64,000 nt of DNA. Source: Tessaracoccus aquimaris (GTDB taxonomy: Bacteria; Actinomycetota; Actinomycetes; Propionibacteriales; Propionibacteriaceae). The position numbers were made by a program, and so were the translations under genes. The notes under the pieces are model-generated. The model did no database searches and was not told where the DNA came from. It saw nothing but the letters and a program-made list of their open reading frames with translations. Shown here in pieces: positions 1 to 9,966 of this stretch (position 1 is its first letter; every line of letters starts with the position of its first letter). The stretch lies in NCBI RefSeq assembly GCF_001997345.1, contig NZ_CP019606.1, forward strand, positions 682,001 through 746,000, written 5' to 3'.

Positions 1-228
1 GGCAAGCTGTTCCAGGACGCCTGGACGCCGCAGGCGGGCATGATGAGTTCGCTCATCAAGGGCTGGCAGCAGGGGCTCGTCGGCCAGACGGTCGGCTCCC
101 GGGTGCTGCTTGTCGTGCCGCCCGCGCTCGCGTACCCGGACGGACAGCCGTCAGCCACGCCGGCGCTGGCCGCGAACCAGACGCTGGTCTACGTCGTCGA
201 GATCGTGGACGCCGTCGCCGGCTCCTGA
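1..228 (+). CDS. FKBP-type peptidyl-prolyl cis-trans isomerase (3' end only)
   Basis: The reading frame is open from the first base, so only the last 75 residues are visible. They hold the C-terminal part of an FKBP fold: a W-x5-G-x7-G-x-R segment, then a VVPPALAYP stretch and a final strand ending VYVVEIVDAV, which matches the FKBP signature 'IPP.LAYG...I...L.F.VEL'. The family catalyses proline isomerisation and often acts outside the membrane; the signal region lies outside the window. In many actinobacteria an FKBP gene sits between pafA and pafBC, and the downstream pafBC-tat order agrees with that. The last 40 bases overlap the convergent gluQ gene. Confidence 0.85.
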   Translation, partial: GKLFQDAWTPQAGMMSSLIKGWQQGLVGQTVGSRVLLVVPPALAYPDGQPSATPALAANQTLVYVVEIVDAVAGS

Positions 229-1105
229 GCCAGGGCGGCACCGTCGAACCTGACACCCGAGAAGAAGCGCTGATCGCCAGGCATGGCGGCCAGCGCTTCT
301 TCCGTGCTGCGGCACGGGCCGAGCCCGAGCGAGTCGCTGAGCGCCGCCAGGACGTCGGCCGGGTACCCACCAAGGTCGCGCATCGTGACGGCGCCGTCGC
401 GCTTGGCGAGCCGCTCGCCCCGGGCGTTGGTGACGAGCCCGATGTGCGCGTAGGTCGCGGGGACGCCGCCGAGGCGGCTCGTCAACCACGCCTGCCGGGG
501 GGCGGAGCTCAGCAGGTCGGCCCCGCGGGTGATGTGCGTGACCCCCGCGTCGACGTCGTCGACCACGGCCGCGAGGTTGTAGGCGAACTGGCCGTCTCCG
601 CGCACCAGGACGAAGTCGTCCACCACACCCGTCACCTCGCCCGCGTGCTCGTCGAGGACCGTGAAGCGTGCTCCGCGCGCGTCGACCCGGATGGCGGGGG
701 CCCGCTCCGCGCGCCGCGCGTCGCGCTGCGCGTCCGTGAGGTCCCGGCAGGTGCCCGCGTAGGCGCGGTAGCCGTCGTGCGGCGCCGAGGCGGCCTCTGC
801 GATCTCGCGGCGGGTGCAGAAGCACTCGTAGGTCGGAAGCGACGCCACGGCGTCGCGGTAGGCGTCGAGGCGCTCGCTCTGCCGCACCGGGGCGCCGTCC
901 CAGAGCAGGCCGAGGGCCCGCAGGTCGGCCAGTTGTCGCGCCTCGACGCCGTCGGCGGCCCGCACCCGGTCCATGTCGAGGTCCTCGACGCGCATCAGCC
1001 ACCGCCCCCGGCCCGCCTCGTCAGCAGCCACCCGGCCAGCGCGGTGCGCAGGTTGCCGAGGTGCAGGTCCGAGGTCGGGCTCGGAGCGTACCGGTCGACG
1101 TGCAT
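189..1105 (-). pseudogene. gluQ: glutamyl-Q tRNA(Asp) synthetase, apparent single-base frameshift
   Basis: GluQ is a stand-alone paralogue of the glutamyl-tRNA synthetase catalytic core; it attaches glutamate to the queuosine base of tRNA(Asp) and lacks an anticodon-binding domain. The N-terminus (MHVDRYAPSPTSDLHLGNL, with the HIGH-like HLGN) is in one frame and stops after about 36 codons. The rest continues in another frame from RWLMRVEDLDM, through a zinc-site pattern (CFC...Y...C) and a KMSKS-like RLAKRDG. Adding one base to the C5 run at 1005-1009 (G5 on the coding strand) joins the halves as TRRAGGRWLMRVEDLD and makes the span exactly 306 codons. The family's key residues are intact, so a sequencing error is more likely than true decay. 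Start is the ATG at 1105. Confidence 0.85.
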
Positions 1106-1204
1106 GGCACCATCTTGCCCGCTGGGGAGTGCCTGCCATGTGGGGTTGGCGGACACCGCGCGCCCGGACGGGGCCGCGGCGGCGGATCTTGTAGCCTGAC
1201 TGCC

Positions 1205-2137
1205 ATGACGCAGAGGAAGTCGGAGCGGTTGGTCAACCTGCTCATCGCCCTGCTCAGCACCCGTCGCTTCCTGACGAAGCAGGAGCTGCGCCACATCGTC
1301 GAGGGCTACCGCGACTCGAACGAGGTTGCCTTCGAGCGCCAGTTCGAGCGCGACAAGGAGGAGCTGCGCGGCTTGGGCATCGCCGTCGAGACCGGCTCGA
1401 ACGACGCCTTCTTCGACGACGAGGAGGGCTACCGGATCAATAGGGCCGACTTCGAGCTTCCCGAGATCGCGTTCACCGCCGCCGAGTTGTCGGCGCTCGC
1501 GCTTGCGGGCCAGGTGTGGCAGGACAGCGTCGCGGCCGACCACACCGCACAGGCCTTCGAGGCGCTCCAGGCAGGGGGCGCCGCCCCGGACCCATCGCTG
1601 GTGCCGACGGTGCGGCCGCAGGTCAGCGTCGCCGAGCCCGACTTCGACGCCCTCTACGACGCCGTGCTGCGGCGCGTGCAGGTCACCTTCGGCTATGGCG
1701 GCGCATCCCGCAGCCTGCAGCCGTGGCGGATGCTGCAGCGGCGCGGCCGCTGGTACGTCTTCGGCTTCGACACCGACAGGCAGTCCGACCGATTCTTCAA
1801 GCTGTCCAGGTTCACCTCGCCCGCCGTGCAGCAGGGCAGGGCAGGGGCCTTCGAGGTGCCGCCGGAGGCGCAGACGCTCGCCGCCCGGCTTGAGCCCGTC
1901 AACGACGCGGTGGCGGTGGTGGCGCTGCGCGACGGGATCGCACACACCTTCGGCGACGCCGAGCCGCAGGCCTGGGACACCGAGCTTCCCGCGGGCTTCA
2001 CCGCGCACCGGGTGGCGCTCGGCAGCGGCGCCGCCATCGTCGACGAGGTCGCAGCGGCAGGCCCCGACGCGATCCTGCTCGCCCCCGCCGACCTGCGCGC
2101 CCAGGTGATCCGGCGGCTCGAGGAGGTGGCCCCATGA
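1205..2137 (+). CDS. pafB: WYL-domain DNA-damage transcription regulator PafB
   Basis: 310 residues with an N-terminal winged helix (about 1-65; FERDKEELRGLGI) and a C-terminal WYL domain carrying RRGRWYVFGFD around residues 180-190. In mycobacteria PafB and PafC form a heterodimer that activates DNA-repair genes at a promoter with the motif TTGTCRGTG-N8-TANNNT. A good match to that motif lies upstream of recA in this window. The gene is followed by pafC with a 4-base ATGA overlap, so the pair is translationally coupled. A TAGCCT hexamer at 1192-1197 stands 7 bases before the ATG and no Shine-Dalgarno is visible, so a leaderless transcript is likely; this also decides the start. Confidence 0.92.
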   Translation: MTQRKSERLVNLLIALLSTRRFLTKQELRHIVEGYRDSNEVAFERQFERDKEELRGLGIAVETGSNDAFFDDEEGYRINRADFELPEIAFTAAELSALALAGQVWQDSVAADHTAQAFEALQAGGAAPDPSLVPTVRPQVSVAEPDFDALYDAVLRRVQVTFGYGGASRSLQPWRMLQRRGRWYVFGFDTDRQSDRFFKLSRFTSPAVQQGRAGAFEVPPEAQTLAARLEPVNDAVAVVALRDGIAHTFGDAEPQAWDTELPAGFTAHRVALGSGAAIVDEVAAAGPDAILLAPADLRAQVIRRLEEVAP

Positions 2138-3066
2138 GGTCAGGCGAACAGCTCACCCGGCTGCTGCGACTGGTGCCCTACCTGTCGTCGCGGCCCGGCA
2201 TCGAGGTGGCGACCGTCGCGGAGGCGTTCAAGGTCACCCCGAACCAGATCATCCGCGACCTGGAGGTGCTCCAGTTCTGCGGGCTGCCAGGCGGCTATGT
2301 CGACGACCTGTTCGACGTAGACATCGAGGCCGTCCGCGACGAGGGACACATCGACTTCCGCAACGCGGAGGTACTCAACCGCCCGCTTCGCCTCCGTCCG
2401 GCCGAGGCCGCGAGCCTGCTGGCCGCGCTCAGGCTGGTCGTGGACGTCGCCGGGGAGTCCGACGCCGCCGCCTCCGCGCTCGCCAAGTTGGAGGCCGCCG
2501 TCGGAGGCGACGACGACAGGGTCAGCGTCGCCGTCGCACCGTCCGACCCCGGGCACCGCGCGGCGCTTTCCGAGGCGATCACGGGATCACGGACGGTGCG
2601 GCTCAGCTACCGCAAGCCCGCCAGCCCCGGCCTCTCCGTCGCAGACGTGGAGCCGGCCCGGGTCCGACTGGTCGACGGCTACTCCTACCTTGACGCCTGG
2701 AGCAGGGCGCGCGGCGCGTGGCGCAGCTACCGGCTCGACCGGATCGCGGCCGTCGAGGTGAGCGACGAGCGCTTCGATCCGCGCGGCGAGCCGCCGACCG
2801 GATGGTTCGACGACGTGCCCGAGAGGCTCAGCCTCACGGTCGGCGCCGAGGCGCGCTGGATCGCCGAGTACTACCCGACCACGCAGGTCGAGGAGGTCGA
2901 CGACGGGCTGCGCGTGACCTTCCCCGTCGCGTCGCGCGAGTGGGCCATCGCGCTGCTGCTGCGGCTCGGGGCGTCGGTGCGCGAAGTGTCCGACGCGGAG
3001 ATCCTCGCCGACGCGAGGGCGCGTGCCGCCGAGGCCCTGGCCCACTACCGGGACAACGTGGAGTAG
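2134..3066 (+). CDS. pafC: WYL-domain DNA-damage transcription regulator PafC
   Basis: 310 residues, the partner of PafB. The N-terminal part has a helix-turn-helix (VATVAEAFKVTPNQIIRDLEVL, about residues 25-46). A WYL-type domain follows (VDGYSYLDAWSRARGAWRSYRLDRI, about 178-202), then the WCX-type C-terminal segment. Many actinobacteria place pafBC directly before tatAC, as here. The start overlaps the pafB stop as ATGA at 2134-2137. Confidence 0.92.
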   Translation: MRSGEQLTRLLRLVPYLSSRPGIEVATVAEAFKVTPNQIIRDLEVLQFCGLPGGYVDDLFDVDIEAVRDEGHIDFRNAEVLNRPLRLRPAEAASLLAALRLVVDVAGESDAAASALAKLEAAVGGDDDRVSVAVAPSDPGHRAALSEAITGSRTVRLSYRKPASPGLSVADVEPARVRLVDGYSYLDAWSRARGAWRSYRLDRIAAVEVSDERFDPRGEPPTGWFDDVPERLSLTVGAEARWIAEYYPTTQVEEVDDGLRVTFPVASREWAIALLLRLGASVREVSDAEILADARARAAEALAHYRDNVE

Positions 3067-3075
3067 CATTCCGGC

Positions 3076-3261
3076 GTGATCTGGATCGTGATCTTCGGGA
3101 CCCTGGCAGTGGCCGGGGCAGTCGCGCTGGTCGTCTACGCTGTGGGCCTCGCCCACAAGGCGGCCGATGTGCGCCACGAGATCGAGGTCGTCGGCGACCG
3201 CGCGGGACAGATCACCGCCCTGGTGGGACAGCTTGAGCTGCCCCCCTCCGGGCGCGACTAG
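3076..3261 (+). CDS. small single-pass membrane protein, unknown function
   Basis: 61 residues starting at GTG. A hydrophobic helix fills residues 2-25 (IWIVIFGTLAVAGAVALVVYAVGL) and a short amphipathic tail follows (HKAADVRHEIEVVGDRAGQITALVGQL) that could form a coiled coil. A TAGCAT hexamer at 3064-3069 lies 6 bases before the GTG, and pafC ends 9 bases upstream. I do not recognise a family. Position just before tatA is suggestive, but there is no evidence that it works with Tat. Confidence 0.65.
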   Translation: MIWIVIFGTLAVAGAVALVVYAVGLAHKAADVRHEIEVVGDRAGQITALVGQLELPPSGRD

Positions 3262-3314
3262 ACTGATGAAACCAGGCAACGGCGCCGCGCCGTTGCAGAC
3301 GAAGGGAAAAGACC

Positions 3315-3527
3315 ATGCCACTAGGTGGTTGGGAACTGGCGATCGTGCTCGTCGTGGCGCTGTTGCTGTTCGGCGGTTCGCGACTGGCCGGCGTCGGCAA
3401 GGGTGTCGGACGCTCGATCCGCGAATTCAAGGACGAGGTCAAGGGTCCCGAGGGCCCCGCCAAGGAAGAGATCGTCGAGGCGGAGATCGTCCAGCCGGAG
3501 ATCGATCGCAACAAGACCGAGAGCTGA
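3315..3527 (+). CDS. tatA: Sec-independent (Tat) translocase subunit TatA
   Basis: 70 residues with the TatA/E layout: an N-terminal transmembrane helix (WELAIVLVVALLLFGGSRL), the hinge FGGSRLAGVGKGVG, an amphipathic helix (RSIREFKDEV) and an acidic tail. TatA oligomerises at the inner membrane to form the transient passage for folded proteins with twin-arginine signals. GAAGGGAAA, 6-14 bases upstream of the ATG, is the ribosome binding site. tatC follows after 3 bases. Confidence 0.95.
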   Translation: MPLGGWELAIVLVVALLLFGGSRLAGVGKGVGRSIREFKDEVKGPEGPAKEEIVEAEIVQPEIDRNKTES

Positions 3528-3530
3528 TCC

Positions 3531-4400
3531 ATGTCGGCCGCATCCGCTGAACCGGCGGACAAGCGCCGCCGGTTCGCGTGGCTGCGGCCCCCGGAGGGCG
3601 GTCCCGGCGGCACCATGTCGCTGTTCGACCACCTGCGGGAGTTGCGCTACCGGATCACCATCTCGGCGGCAGCGATCACCGTGGGCGCCATCGTGTGCGC
3701 CTTCTTCTACCAGCAACTCGTCTCGTTCGTGCTCGCCCCGTGGGTCAGGGCACGCCAGACGCTCGAGGAGAACCTCGGCGCCGAGACGATCATCGCCAAC
3801 AACGGCATCACGCAGGCGTTCACCGTCGCCGTCATCCTCTGTGTCGTCGGCGGCATCTTCGTCGCCGCCCCCGTGTGGATCTGGCAGGTCTGGTCCTTCG
3901 TGGCTCCAGGGCTGGTCGCCAAGGAGAAGAAGTACTCCCTGATCTTCGTCGGCATCTCGCTCCCGCTGTTCTTCGCGGGTTGCGCGCTCGGCTACTACGT
4001 GTGGCCCAAGGGCATCGAGGTGCTGCTGAGCTTCACCCCCAAGGACCAGGGGATCACCAACATCCTCGACGTGGCCAACTTCATGGGCATGGAGATCAAG
4101 GTGATGCTCGTCTTCGGGCTCAGCTTCCTCCTGCCAGTGGTCGTCGTCGGCCTCAACATGGCGGGCGTCGTCCGCGGCTACCAGCTCAAGAAGGCCCGCA
4201 AGGGCGTCATCTTCGGCTCCGTGGTGCTCTCTGCGGTCGCGACCCCCACCACCGACCCCTTCTCGATGCTCGCGCTTGCCGTCCCCATCACGGTGATGTT
4301 CTTCATCGCCGAGATCATCTGCCGCTCCTGGGACAAGAAGCGCGGCATCCTCGAGGAGCAGGCCGAGGAGTTCGCCATCGACCTCAACGACGGCAAGTGA
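3531..4400 (+). CDS. tatC: Sec-independent (Tat) translocase subunit TatC
   Basis: 289 residues. After a basic, proline-rich N-terminus of about 28 residues comes the TatC hallmark MSLFDHLRELRYRI, then six predicted membrane helices; the conserved region FVAPGLVAKEKKYS follows the third. TatC recognises twin-arginine signal peptides and nucleates the translocase with TatA. No tatB is adjacent, and none was expected in this operon. The lipid kinase gene begins on the stop codon (GTGA overlap). Confidence 0.95.
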   Translation: MSAASAEPADKRRRFAWLRPPEGGPGGTMSLFDHLRELRYRITISAAAITVGAIVCAFFYQQLVSFVLAPWVRARQTLEENLGAETIIANNGITQAFTVAVILCVVGGIFVAAPVWIWQVWSFVAPGLVAKEKKYSLIFVGISLPLFFAGCALGYYVWPKGIEVLLSFTPKDQGITNILDVANFMGMEIKVMLVFGLSFLLPVVVVGLNMAGVVRGYQLKKARKGVIFGSVVLSAVATPTTDPFSMLALAVPITVMFFIAEIICRSWDKKRGILEEQAEEFAIDLNDGK

Positions 4401-5311
4401 GCAGCGAGGTCGCGAAACGGCGCCTCGTCAGCGTCGTGTGCAATCAGCGTTCCGGCGGCGGCAAGGCGGGGCGGGCGCTCCCGAAGGTGGCCGCCCGGCT
4501 GCGTGAAGGGCTCCCCAACGCCGAGCTTCACATCGTCACCTCCACCTCCTACGAGCAGGCCCGCGACCTGACCCGCTCGGTCGCCCTGACGGCGCGCCCC
4601 GGCGACGTGGTCGCCGTGATGGGCGGCGACGGCATGGCGCACCTGGGGCTGAACGCCTGCGCCGAGACCGACGCGACGCTCGCCGTCATCCCGGCAGGCA
4701 CCGGCAACGACCTGGCCCGCGGCGCAGGCATCCCCGGATCGATCAACGAGTCGGTCGAGGCCCTCGTGCGGGGCAGGACCCGCAGGCTCGACCTGTCGCG
4801 GCTGACGAACTCCAGCGGCAGTCGCTACGTCGGAGCCGTCGTCTCCAGCGGCTACGACGCCCGCGTGAACCGGGCCACCAACGACATCCGGCTGCGCTTC
4901 GGCGCCCTCAGCTACGGCTACATCGCGCTGCGCGAACTCGCCGCCTTCTCGCCGCTCCACTACCGGCTCACGGTGGACGGTGTGGAGCGCGAGGTGAGCG
5001 CCATGATGGTCGCGATCGCCAACACCGGCGTGTTCGGCGGCGGCATGCAGATCGCCCCCGACGCCGACCCGACCGACGGCCTGCTTGACGTGACGATCAT
5101 CCACGAGGCCTCCCGCAGCAAGCTGCTGCGGCTGCTGCCCAGCGTCTACAGCGGCAAGTTCGTCACCAACCCGGTCGCCGAGCGGTTCCGCGCAAAGGTC
5201 GTCAAGTTCGAGGGCGACGGCCTGTTCGTGATGGGCGACGGCGAGGAGATGGGCGAGGTGCCAGCGACGGTCGAGGCGATCCCGGGCATCCTCAACCTGA
5301 TCGTGGCCTGA
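4397..5311 (+). CDS. diacylglycerol kinase-family lipid kinase
   Basis: 304 residues. The catalytic motif GGDG is at 76-79, and PAGTGNDLARG, the nucleotide and lipid kinase signature, follows at about 103-113. The C-terminal half has GGGMQIAPDADPTDGLLDVTII, typical of the YegS/DgkB group. The enzyme probably phosphorylates diacylglycerol or a related lipid on the cytoplasmic face of the membrane; the exact substrate cannot be read from the sequence. The GTG start overlaps the tatC stop, giving the typical length and translational coupling. The same gene order (tatC, lipid kinase, helY) recurs in other actinobacteria. Confidence 0.88.
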   Translation: MSSEVAKRRLVSVVCNQRSGGGKAGRALPKVAARLREGLPNAELHIVTSTSYEQARDLTRSVALTARPGDVVAVMGGDGMAHLGLNACAETDATLAVIPAGTGNDLARGAGIPGSINESVEALVRGRTRRLDLSRLTNSSGSRYVGAVVSSGYDARVNRATNDIRLRFGALSYGYIALRELAAFSPLHYRLTVDGVEREVSAMMVAIANTGVFGGGMQIAPDADPTDGLLDVTIIHEASRSKLLRLLPSVYSGKFVTNPVAERFRAKVVKFEGDGLFVMGDGEEMGEVPATVEAIPGILNLIVA

Positions 5312-5327
5312 GCGTCGGTCTTCCGGG

Positions 5328-6335
5328 TCAGGGCGCGGTCACTTCGATGAGGATCGGCCAGTGATCGGCCCCGTCGTCGCTGCCGAGGCCCGGTCCGCCT
5401 GTGTCGACGGAGCGCAGCACCTCGAATCCGAAGGTGCCCGGCTCGTAGGGCGGGCCGACCATCGCCCGGTCGATCGAGATGCCAAGCCAGCTCGGGAGCC
5501 AGGTGGGCCAGGTGCTGGCGGCCCCAGCCTCCACGGCAAGTGCCACGTCCGCGCAGCGGCCGAGTCGACCGGAGTCCAGGTGGTTCGGCGTGCTGTTGAA
5601 GTCCCCGACAGCCAGCACGAAGTCGCTGCCTGCGCACAGCGATTCGACCCAGGCCAAGTGCTCGTCACGGACGGCGACGTTCCCGGGTGAGGGCTGTTGC
5701 ACATGGACGGCGACGATGAAAGGCGTCTCCGCCGATGCCCGCCGCGGCTTCACGGTGATCCCGGCCCACGGCGGATTGCCCGGGAGCAACACATATCCGG
5801 CCTCCGTGGCGAGGGCGTCTCGCACGAACACCGACGTCGCGCCGTCCTCGAACATCGCGTGGTCCCAGCCGAGGAGGTCCAACCGGTCGGAGACCATCCG
5901 CGCGATCTCGTCACCGGTCTCAGGCAGCACGAGGACGTCCACGTCGCGCCGAACCGCGACCTCGTGGAATCGCTGGGCGATGTCGGCGGGATGGACGCCT
6001 GCGGCGTTCCAGGAGAGAACGCGCAGGGTCGGCTCGCCGTGAGCAGGGACGACCGAGTGGGTTCCCTGCACGAGGACCCGCCCGACGAACAGGCCACACA
6101 CCAGCAATGACGCTACGAGGAGCACCACGAGTCTGCGGCGGGCCGGCCCCATGCGCCGAGCCGCCAGCCCGGACAAGAGGGCGACCGTGAGCGCAATCAG
6201 AGCAGCGACGCGGTCGGGTGCCACCAGCGGGGCGACGCCCTCGACCGATCGAAGCGGCGTGGCCGCCAGCACCCAGAGCGTCGCGAGGGTGCCGACCGTC
6301 ACCCAGCCGACGACGAGGAGCGGCGATCTCCACAT
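5328..6335 (-). CDS. membrane-anchored endonuclease/exonuclease/phosphatase (EEP) family protein
   Basis: 335 residues. Three hydrophobic helices occupy roughly residues 5-27, 43-60 and 70-90, and an EEP domain follows on the far side. EEP motifs in order: LSWNAAG (metal-binding Asn), LPET (Glu), GDFNSTP (Asp/Asn), then SIDRAMVG and the terminal DHWPI with the Asp-His pair. All catalytic positions appear present. Known relatives cleave phosphodiester bonds in nucleic acids or phospholipids; the substrate is unknown. The layout predicts an extracytoplasmic catalytic domain. A TAGCAT hexamer (6342-6347, minus strand) lies 6 bases before the ATG, so transcription is probably leaderless. Confidence 0.85.
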   Translation of the reverse strand: MWRSPLLVVGWVTVGTLATLWVLAATPLRSVEGVAPLVAPDRVAALIALTVALLSGLAARRMGPARRRLVVLLVASLLVCGLFVGRVLVQGTHSVVPAHGEPTLRVLSWNAAGVHPADIAQRFHEVAVRRDVDVLVLPETGDEIARMVSDRLDLLGWDHAMFEDGATSVFVRDALATEAGYVLLPGNPPWAGITVKPRRASAETPFIVAVHVQQPSPGNVAVRDEHLAWVESLCAGSDFVLAVGDFNSTPNHLDSGRLGRCADVALAVEAGAASTWPTWLPSWLGISIDRAMVGPPYEPGTFGFEVLRSVDTGGPGLGSDDGADHWPILIEVTAP

Positions 6336-6408
6336 CCCCCGATGCTACGGGCAGCACGCCCGCGGCATCGCTCACCGCCCTGAACTGCGGTCGGGTAGCT
6401 TTGGCTGG

Positions 6409-9171
6409 GTGACTGAGGCACTGCCCGATGAGGTGCGCGATTTCGCCGCGCTCTACCCCTACCGACTCGACGACTACCAGATCTCCGCCTGCCGTGAACT
6501 CGCGGCCGGGGCGGGCGTGCTTGTCGCCGCGCCCACCGGAGCGGGGAAGACCGTTGTGGGGGAGTTCGCCGTCCACCTCGCCGTCGAGACCGGGCGGAAG
6601 TGCTTCTACACCACGCCCATCAAGGCACTGTCGAACCAGAAGTACCACGACCTCGTCGAGCGCTACGGCAACGAACGCGTGGGCCTGCTGACCGGCGACA
6701 CCTCCGTCAACTCCGAGGCGCAGATCGTGGTGATGACCACCGAGGTGCTGCGCAACATGATCTATGCCTCCTCGCCCACGCTGAACAACCTCGGCTACGT
6801 CGTGATGGACGAGGTGCACTACCTCGCCGACAAGTTCCGCGGAGCAGTGTGGGAGGAGGTCATCTTGTCGCTCTCCGAGTCGGTGCAGATCGTGGCCCTG
6901 TCCGCGACCGTCAGCAACGTCGAGGACTTCGGCGACTGGCTGCGAACCGTCCGCGGCCACTACGCGGTCGTGGTGTCCGAGCGTCGACCCGTGCCGCTTT
7001 TCCAGCAGGTGCTCGTCGGGCGCAAGCTGATCGACCTGTTCGAGGGGGTCGCCCCCACCGCGCAGGAACTGCCGAGCGACCGGGCCGCGAAGGTCAACCA
7101 CGAACTGCTGCGCGTCTCCAAGAGCGAGGCGACCAGGGTCCGTGACGACTCCCGCAACCCGCGCGGACGCTCCGGTCGCGGCAAGCAGGGCGGGGGCGGG
7201 CGCGGCTCGGGGCAGTACGGCGGCGCCACCCACCCCAGGTTCGCGGGCCGGCCCACCAGCAGGGGAGAGGTCGCCATCGTGCTCGACCGCGCCGACCTGC
7301 TGCCCGCCATCTACTTCATCTTCTCCAGGATCGGCTGCGACTCCGCCGTCCGGCAGGTCGCCGACGCAGGCATCACGCTGACCACCCGCTCAGAGGCGCG
7401 GCTGCTCGGCGAGATCGCCGACCGGCACACCTCAAGCCTCAAGGAGGCCGACCTGGAGGCGCTCGAGTACGAGCGGTTCCGCGACGCGCTGATGGCGGGC
7501 GTCGCCGCCCACCACGCGGGCCAGTTGCCCGCGTTCAAGGCCATCGTCGAGGAGGGCTTCACCAGCGGAGCCCTGAAGCTGGTCTTCGCGACGGAGACCC
7601 TCGCGCTCGGCATCAACATGCCCGCCCGCACGGTCGTCCTCGAGAAGCTGGTCAAGTACAACGGCGAGGCGCACGTCGACATCACGCCCGGCGAATACAC
7701 CCAGTTGACGGGGCGGGCAGGGCGTCGCGGCATCGACGTCGAGGGCCACGCCGTCGTGCTGTGGCAGGCGGGGATGGATCCGCGCGCCGTCGCGGGCCTC
7801 GCCTCGCGCCGCACCTACCCGCTGCGCTCCAGCTTCGCGCCGACGTACAACATGGCCGTCAACCTGATGGCGACCATGGGGCCCGTGCGATCCCGCGAAC
7901 TCCTCGAGCAGTCCTTCGCCCAGTTCCAGACCGACAAGTCCGTCGTCAAGGCCTCCCGCGTCGAGCGCGGGCTGCAGGCCGACCTGACGGCGGCACGGGA
8001 GGCCATCGACTGCCACCTGGGCGACGCCATGGAGTACGCGCTGCTGCGTGACGAGATCTCGGGCCTGGAGGCCGCCTCGTCCAAGGCGCGGAAGGCGGAG
8101 GCCGCCGACGCCGTCGCCGAGTCGATCACCATGCTGATGCCCGGCGACATCGTGCACGTCCCGCGCCAGGGCTGGTCCGTGGTGCTGCGCGTCGGGCAGA
8201 AGCAGCAGCGCGGCGGCGAGCCGTGGGTGCAGACCATCTCCGCCGACCACACCGTCTTGAAGTTGCAGCCCCACGACCTGCGCGGCCCGCTGGTCGGCGT
8301 CGGCCGGGTGCGGGTGCCGCGCGACTTCTCGATGCGCGACCGCAAGTCCCGCCGCGCGCTGCTCACGTCGATGTCGGACAAGATCGAGCAGACCGACCCA
8401 GAGATCCCCGACACCACCATCCCCACCGACGACGACGTTGCGCGCCGGATCGCCGACCTGCGCAGGCAGCTGAAGGCCCACCCCGTCCACGAGTGCCCCG
8501 ACCGGGAGCAGCACGCCGTCGAGGCCGCCAGGATCATCCGCCTTGAGCGCGAGGCGCGCCGCCTCGAGGCGCAGACCACCGGCAGGGCCAACTCGCTCGC
8601 GGTGCAGTTCGACCGGGTCTGCGCCGTGCTCAGCGACCTCGGCTACCTCGATGGAGACGACCTCACCGACGCGGGCCGGATGCTCAGGCGCATCTACAAC
8701 GAACTCGACCTGGTCGCCGCCGAATGCGTCCGCCGCGACGTGTTCGCCGACCTCGACCCCGCCCAACTGGCCGCGGTGCTCTCCACGCTCGTCTACGAGT
8801 CGAGGCCGAGCCGCGACGCCGTCCACCCGCGGATGCCAGACGCGACCTCCGAGCGCGCCCAGTCCGAACTGCGGGCCGTGTGGCGCGAGGTCGGCCAACT
8901 GGAACGCAGCCACAAGCGTGACCGGGGCCGCGAGCCCGACATCGGCTTCGCGGAGGCTGCCTGGCGCTGGTCGAGCGGGCAGGACCTCGCCAAGGTGCTC
9001 GCCACCACCGGCATGGCCGCGGGCGACTTCGTGCGCTGGGTCCGCCAGGTGATCGACCTCGCGGGCCAACTCGCCACCGCGGTCGGCCCGGGCGACCTGC
9101 GCCGCACCTGCCACGCGGCCGCCGACTCCATGCGGCGCGGCGTGGTGGCCGCCGACATGTCGGAGGACTGA
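6409..9171 (+). CDS. helY: DEAD/DEAH-box (Ski2/Mtr4-like) RNA helicase HelY
   Basis: 920 residues from a GTG start. Walker A is APTGAGKT at 41-48 and the DEVH box is at 134-137; motif III SAT and the motif VI region [12 protein letters not shown] follow. A basic, glycine-rich insertion ([24 protein letters not shown], described in two parts around 247-270) separates the two RecA-like domains. The C-terminal part resembles the DSHCT domain of Ski2/Mtr4 helicases ([11 protein letters not shown]...[19 protein letters not shown]). Mycobacterial HelY lies at the same place after tatAC. A TAGCTT hexamer at 6396-6401 is 7 bases before the GTG. Role in RNA processing or decay is inferred from the family. 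Confidence 0.92.
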   Translation: MTEALPDEVRDFAALYPYRLDDYQISACRELAAGAGVLVAAPTGAGKTVVGEFAVHLAVETGRKCFYTTPIKALSNQKYHDLVERYGNERVGLLTGDTSVNSEAQIVVMTTEVLRNMIYASSPTLNNLGYVVMDEVHYLADKFRGAVWEEVILSLSESVQIVALSATVSNVEDFGDWLRTVRGHYAVVVSERRPVPLFQQVLVGRKLIDLFEGVAPTAQELPSDRAAKVNHELLRVSKSEATRVRDDSRNPRGRSGRGKQGGGGRGSGQYGGATHPRFAGRPTSRGEVAIVLDRADLLPAIYFIFSRIGCDSAVRQVADAGITLTTRSEARLLGEIADRHTSSLKEADLEALEYERFRDALMAGVAAHHAGQLPAFKAIVEEGFTSGALKLVFATETLALGINMPARTVVLEKLVKYNGEAHVDITPGEYTQLTGRAGRRGIDVEGHAVVLWQAGMDPRAVAGLASRRTYPLRSSFAPTYNMAVNLMATMGPVRSRELLEQSFAQFQTDKSVVKASRVERGLQADLTAAREAIDCHLGDAMEYALLRDEISGLEAASSKARKAEAADAVAESITMLMPGDIVHVPRQGWSVVLRVGQKQQRGGEPWVQTISADHTVLKLQPHDLRGPLVGVGRVRVPRDFSMRDRKSRRALLTSMSDKIEQTDPEIPDTTIPTDDDVARRIADLRRQLKAHPVHECPDREQHAVEAARIIRLEREARRLEAQTTGRANSLAVQFDRVCAVLSDLGYLDGDDLTDAGRMLRRIYNELDLVAAECVRRDVFADLDPAQLAAVLSTLVYESRPSRDAVHPRMPDATSERAQSELRAVWREVGQLERSHKRDRGREPDIGFAEAAWRWSSGQDLAKVLATTGMAAGDFVRWVRQVIDLAGQLATAVGPGDLRRTCHAAADSMRRGVVAADMSED

Positions 9172-9187
9172 CCGGTACCCTGACGCC

Positions 9188-9949
9188 ATGTCAGTAGCTC
9201 TCAGGGTGATTCCCTGCCTCGACGTCCACGACGGCCGCGTCGTCAAGGGCGTCAACTTCCAGAACCTGCGCGACGCGGGCGACCCCGTCGAACTCGCCGC
9301 CCGGTATTCGGCGGAGGGGGCCGACGAGCTCACCTTCCTCGACATCTCGGCCTCCTCGGACGCCCGCGCCACCACCCGCGACATGGTCGCCCGCTGCGCC
9401 GAGACCGTCTTCATCCCGCTGACCGTCGGCGGGGGAGTGCGCTCGGTCGCCGACGTCGACGCGCTGCTGCGCTCCGGCGCGGACAAGGTCGGCATCAACA
9501 CCGGGGCGCTGGCCAACCCGGGCGTGATCGACGAGATCGCCGCCGTCTTCGGCAACCAGGTGCTCGTCCTCTCGCTCGACGCCAGGCGCGAACCGGGCAT
9601 GGCCTCCGGCTACGGCGTCACCACACACGGCGGCCGGAAGTCCGCAGGCATCGACGCGCTCGCCTGGGCGAGGGAGGCCGTCGAGCGTGGCGTCGGCGAG
9701 GTGCTGCTCAACTCGATGGACGCCGACGGCACCACCGACGGGTACGACCTGGAGATGACCGCCGCCGTCCGCGACGTCGTCGACGTCCCGCTGATCGCCT
9801 CCGGCGGCGCGGGCACCGTCGAGCACTTCGTCGAGGCGGCCCGCGTCGGGGTCGACGCCCTGCTCGCCGCCAGCGTCTTCCACTACGGGACGCTCACCAT
9901 CTCCCAGGTCAAGGCCGGCCTCGCCGAGGCAGGCTTCGAGGTCCGCTGA
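9188..9949 (+). CDS. hisF: imidazole glycerol phosphate synthase cyclase subunit HisF
   Basis: 253 residues of a (beta/alpha)8 barrel. The catalytic aspartates are D12 (in [10 protein letters not shown]) and D131 (in LSLDARR). Phosphate-binding loops include VGGGVRS and ASGGAG. HisF uses ammonia passed from HisH to turn PRFAR into imidazole glycerol phosphate and AICAR in histidine synthesis. No other his gene is in the window. A TACCCT hexamer (9176-9181) precedes the ATG by 6 bases, suggesting its own leaderless promoter after helY. Confidence 0.96.
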   Translation: MSVALRVIPCLDVHDGRVVKGVNFQNLRDAGDPVELAARYSAEGADELTFLDISASSDARATTRDMVARCAETVFIPLTVGGGVRSVADVDALLRSGADKVGINTGALANPGVIDEIAAVFGNQVLVLSLDARREPGMASGYGVTTHGGRKSAGIDALAWAREAVERGVGEVLLNSMDADGTTDGYDLEMTAAVRDVVDVPLIASGGAGTVEHFVEAARVGVDALLAASVFHYGTLTISQVKAGLAEAGFEVR

Positions 9950-9966
9950 CGAAAGGAAACTCAGAC

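Noticed and set aside
151..1199. Long open frames on several strands across gluQ and pafB.
   Set aside because: They arise from high GC; only the frames with family motifs were kept.
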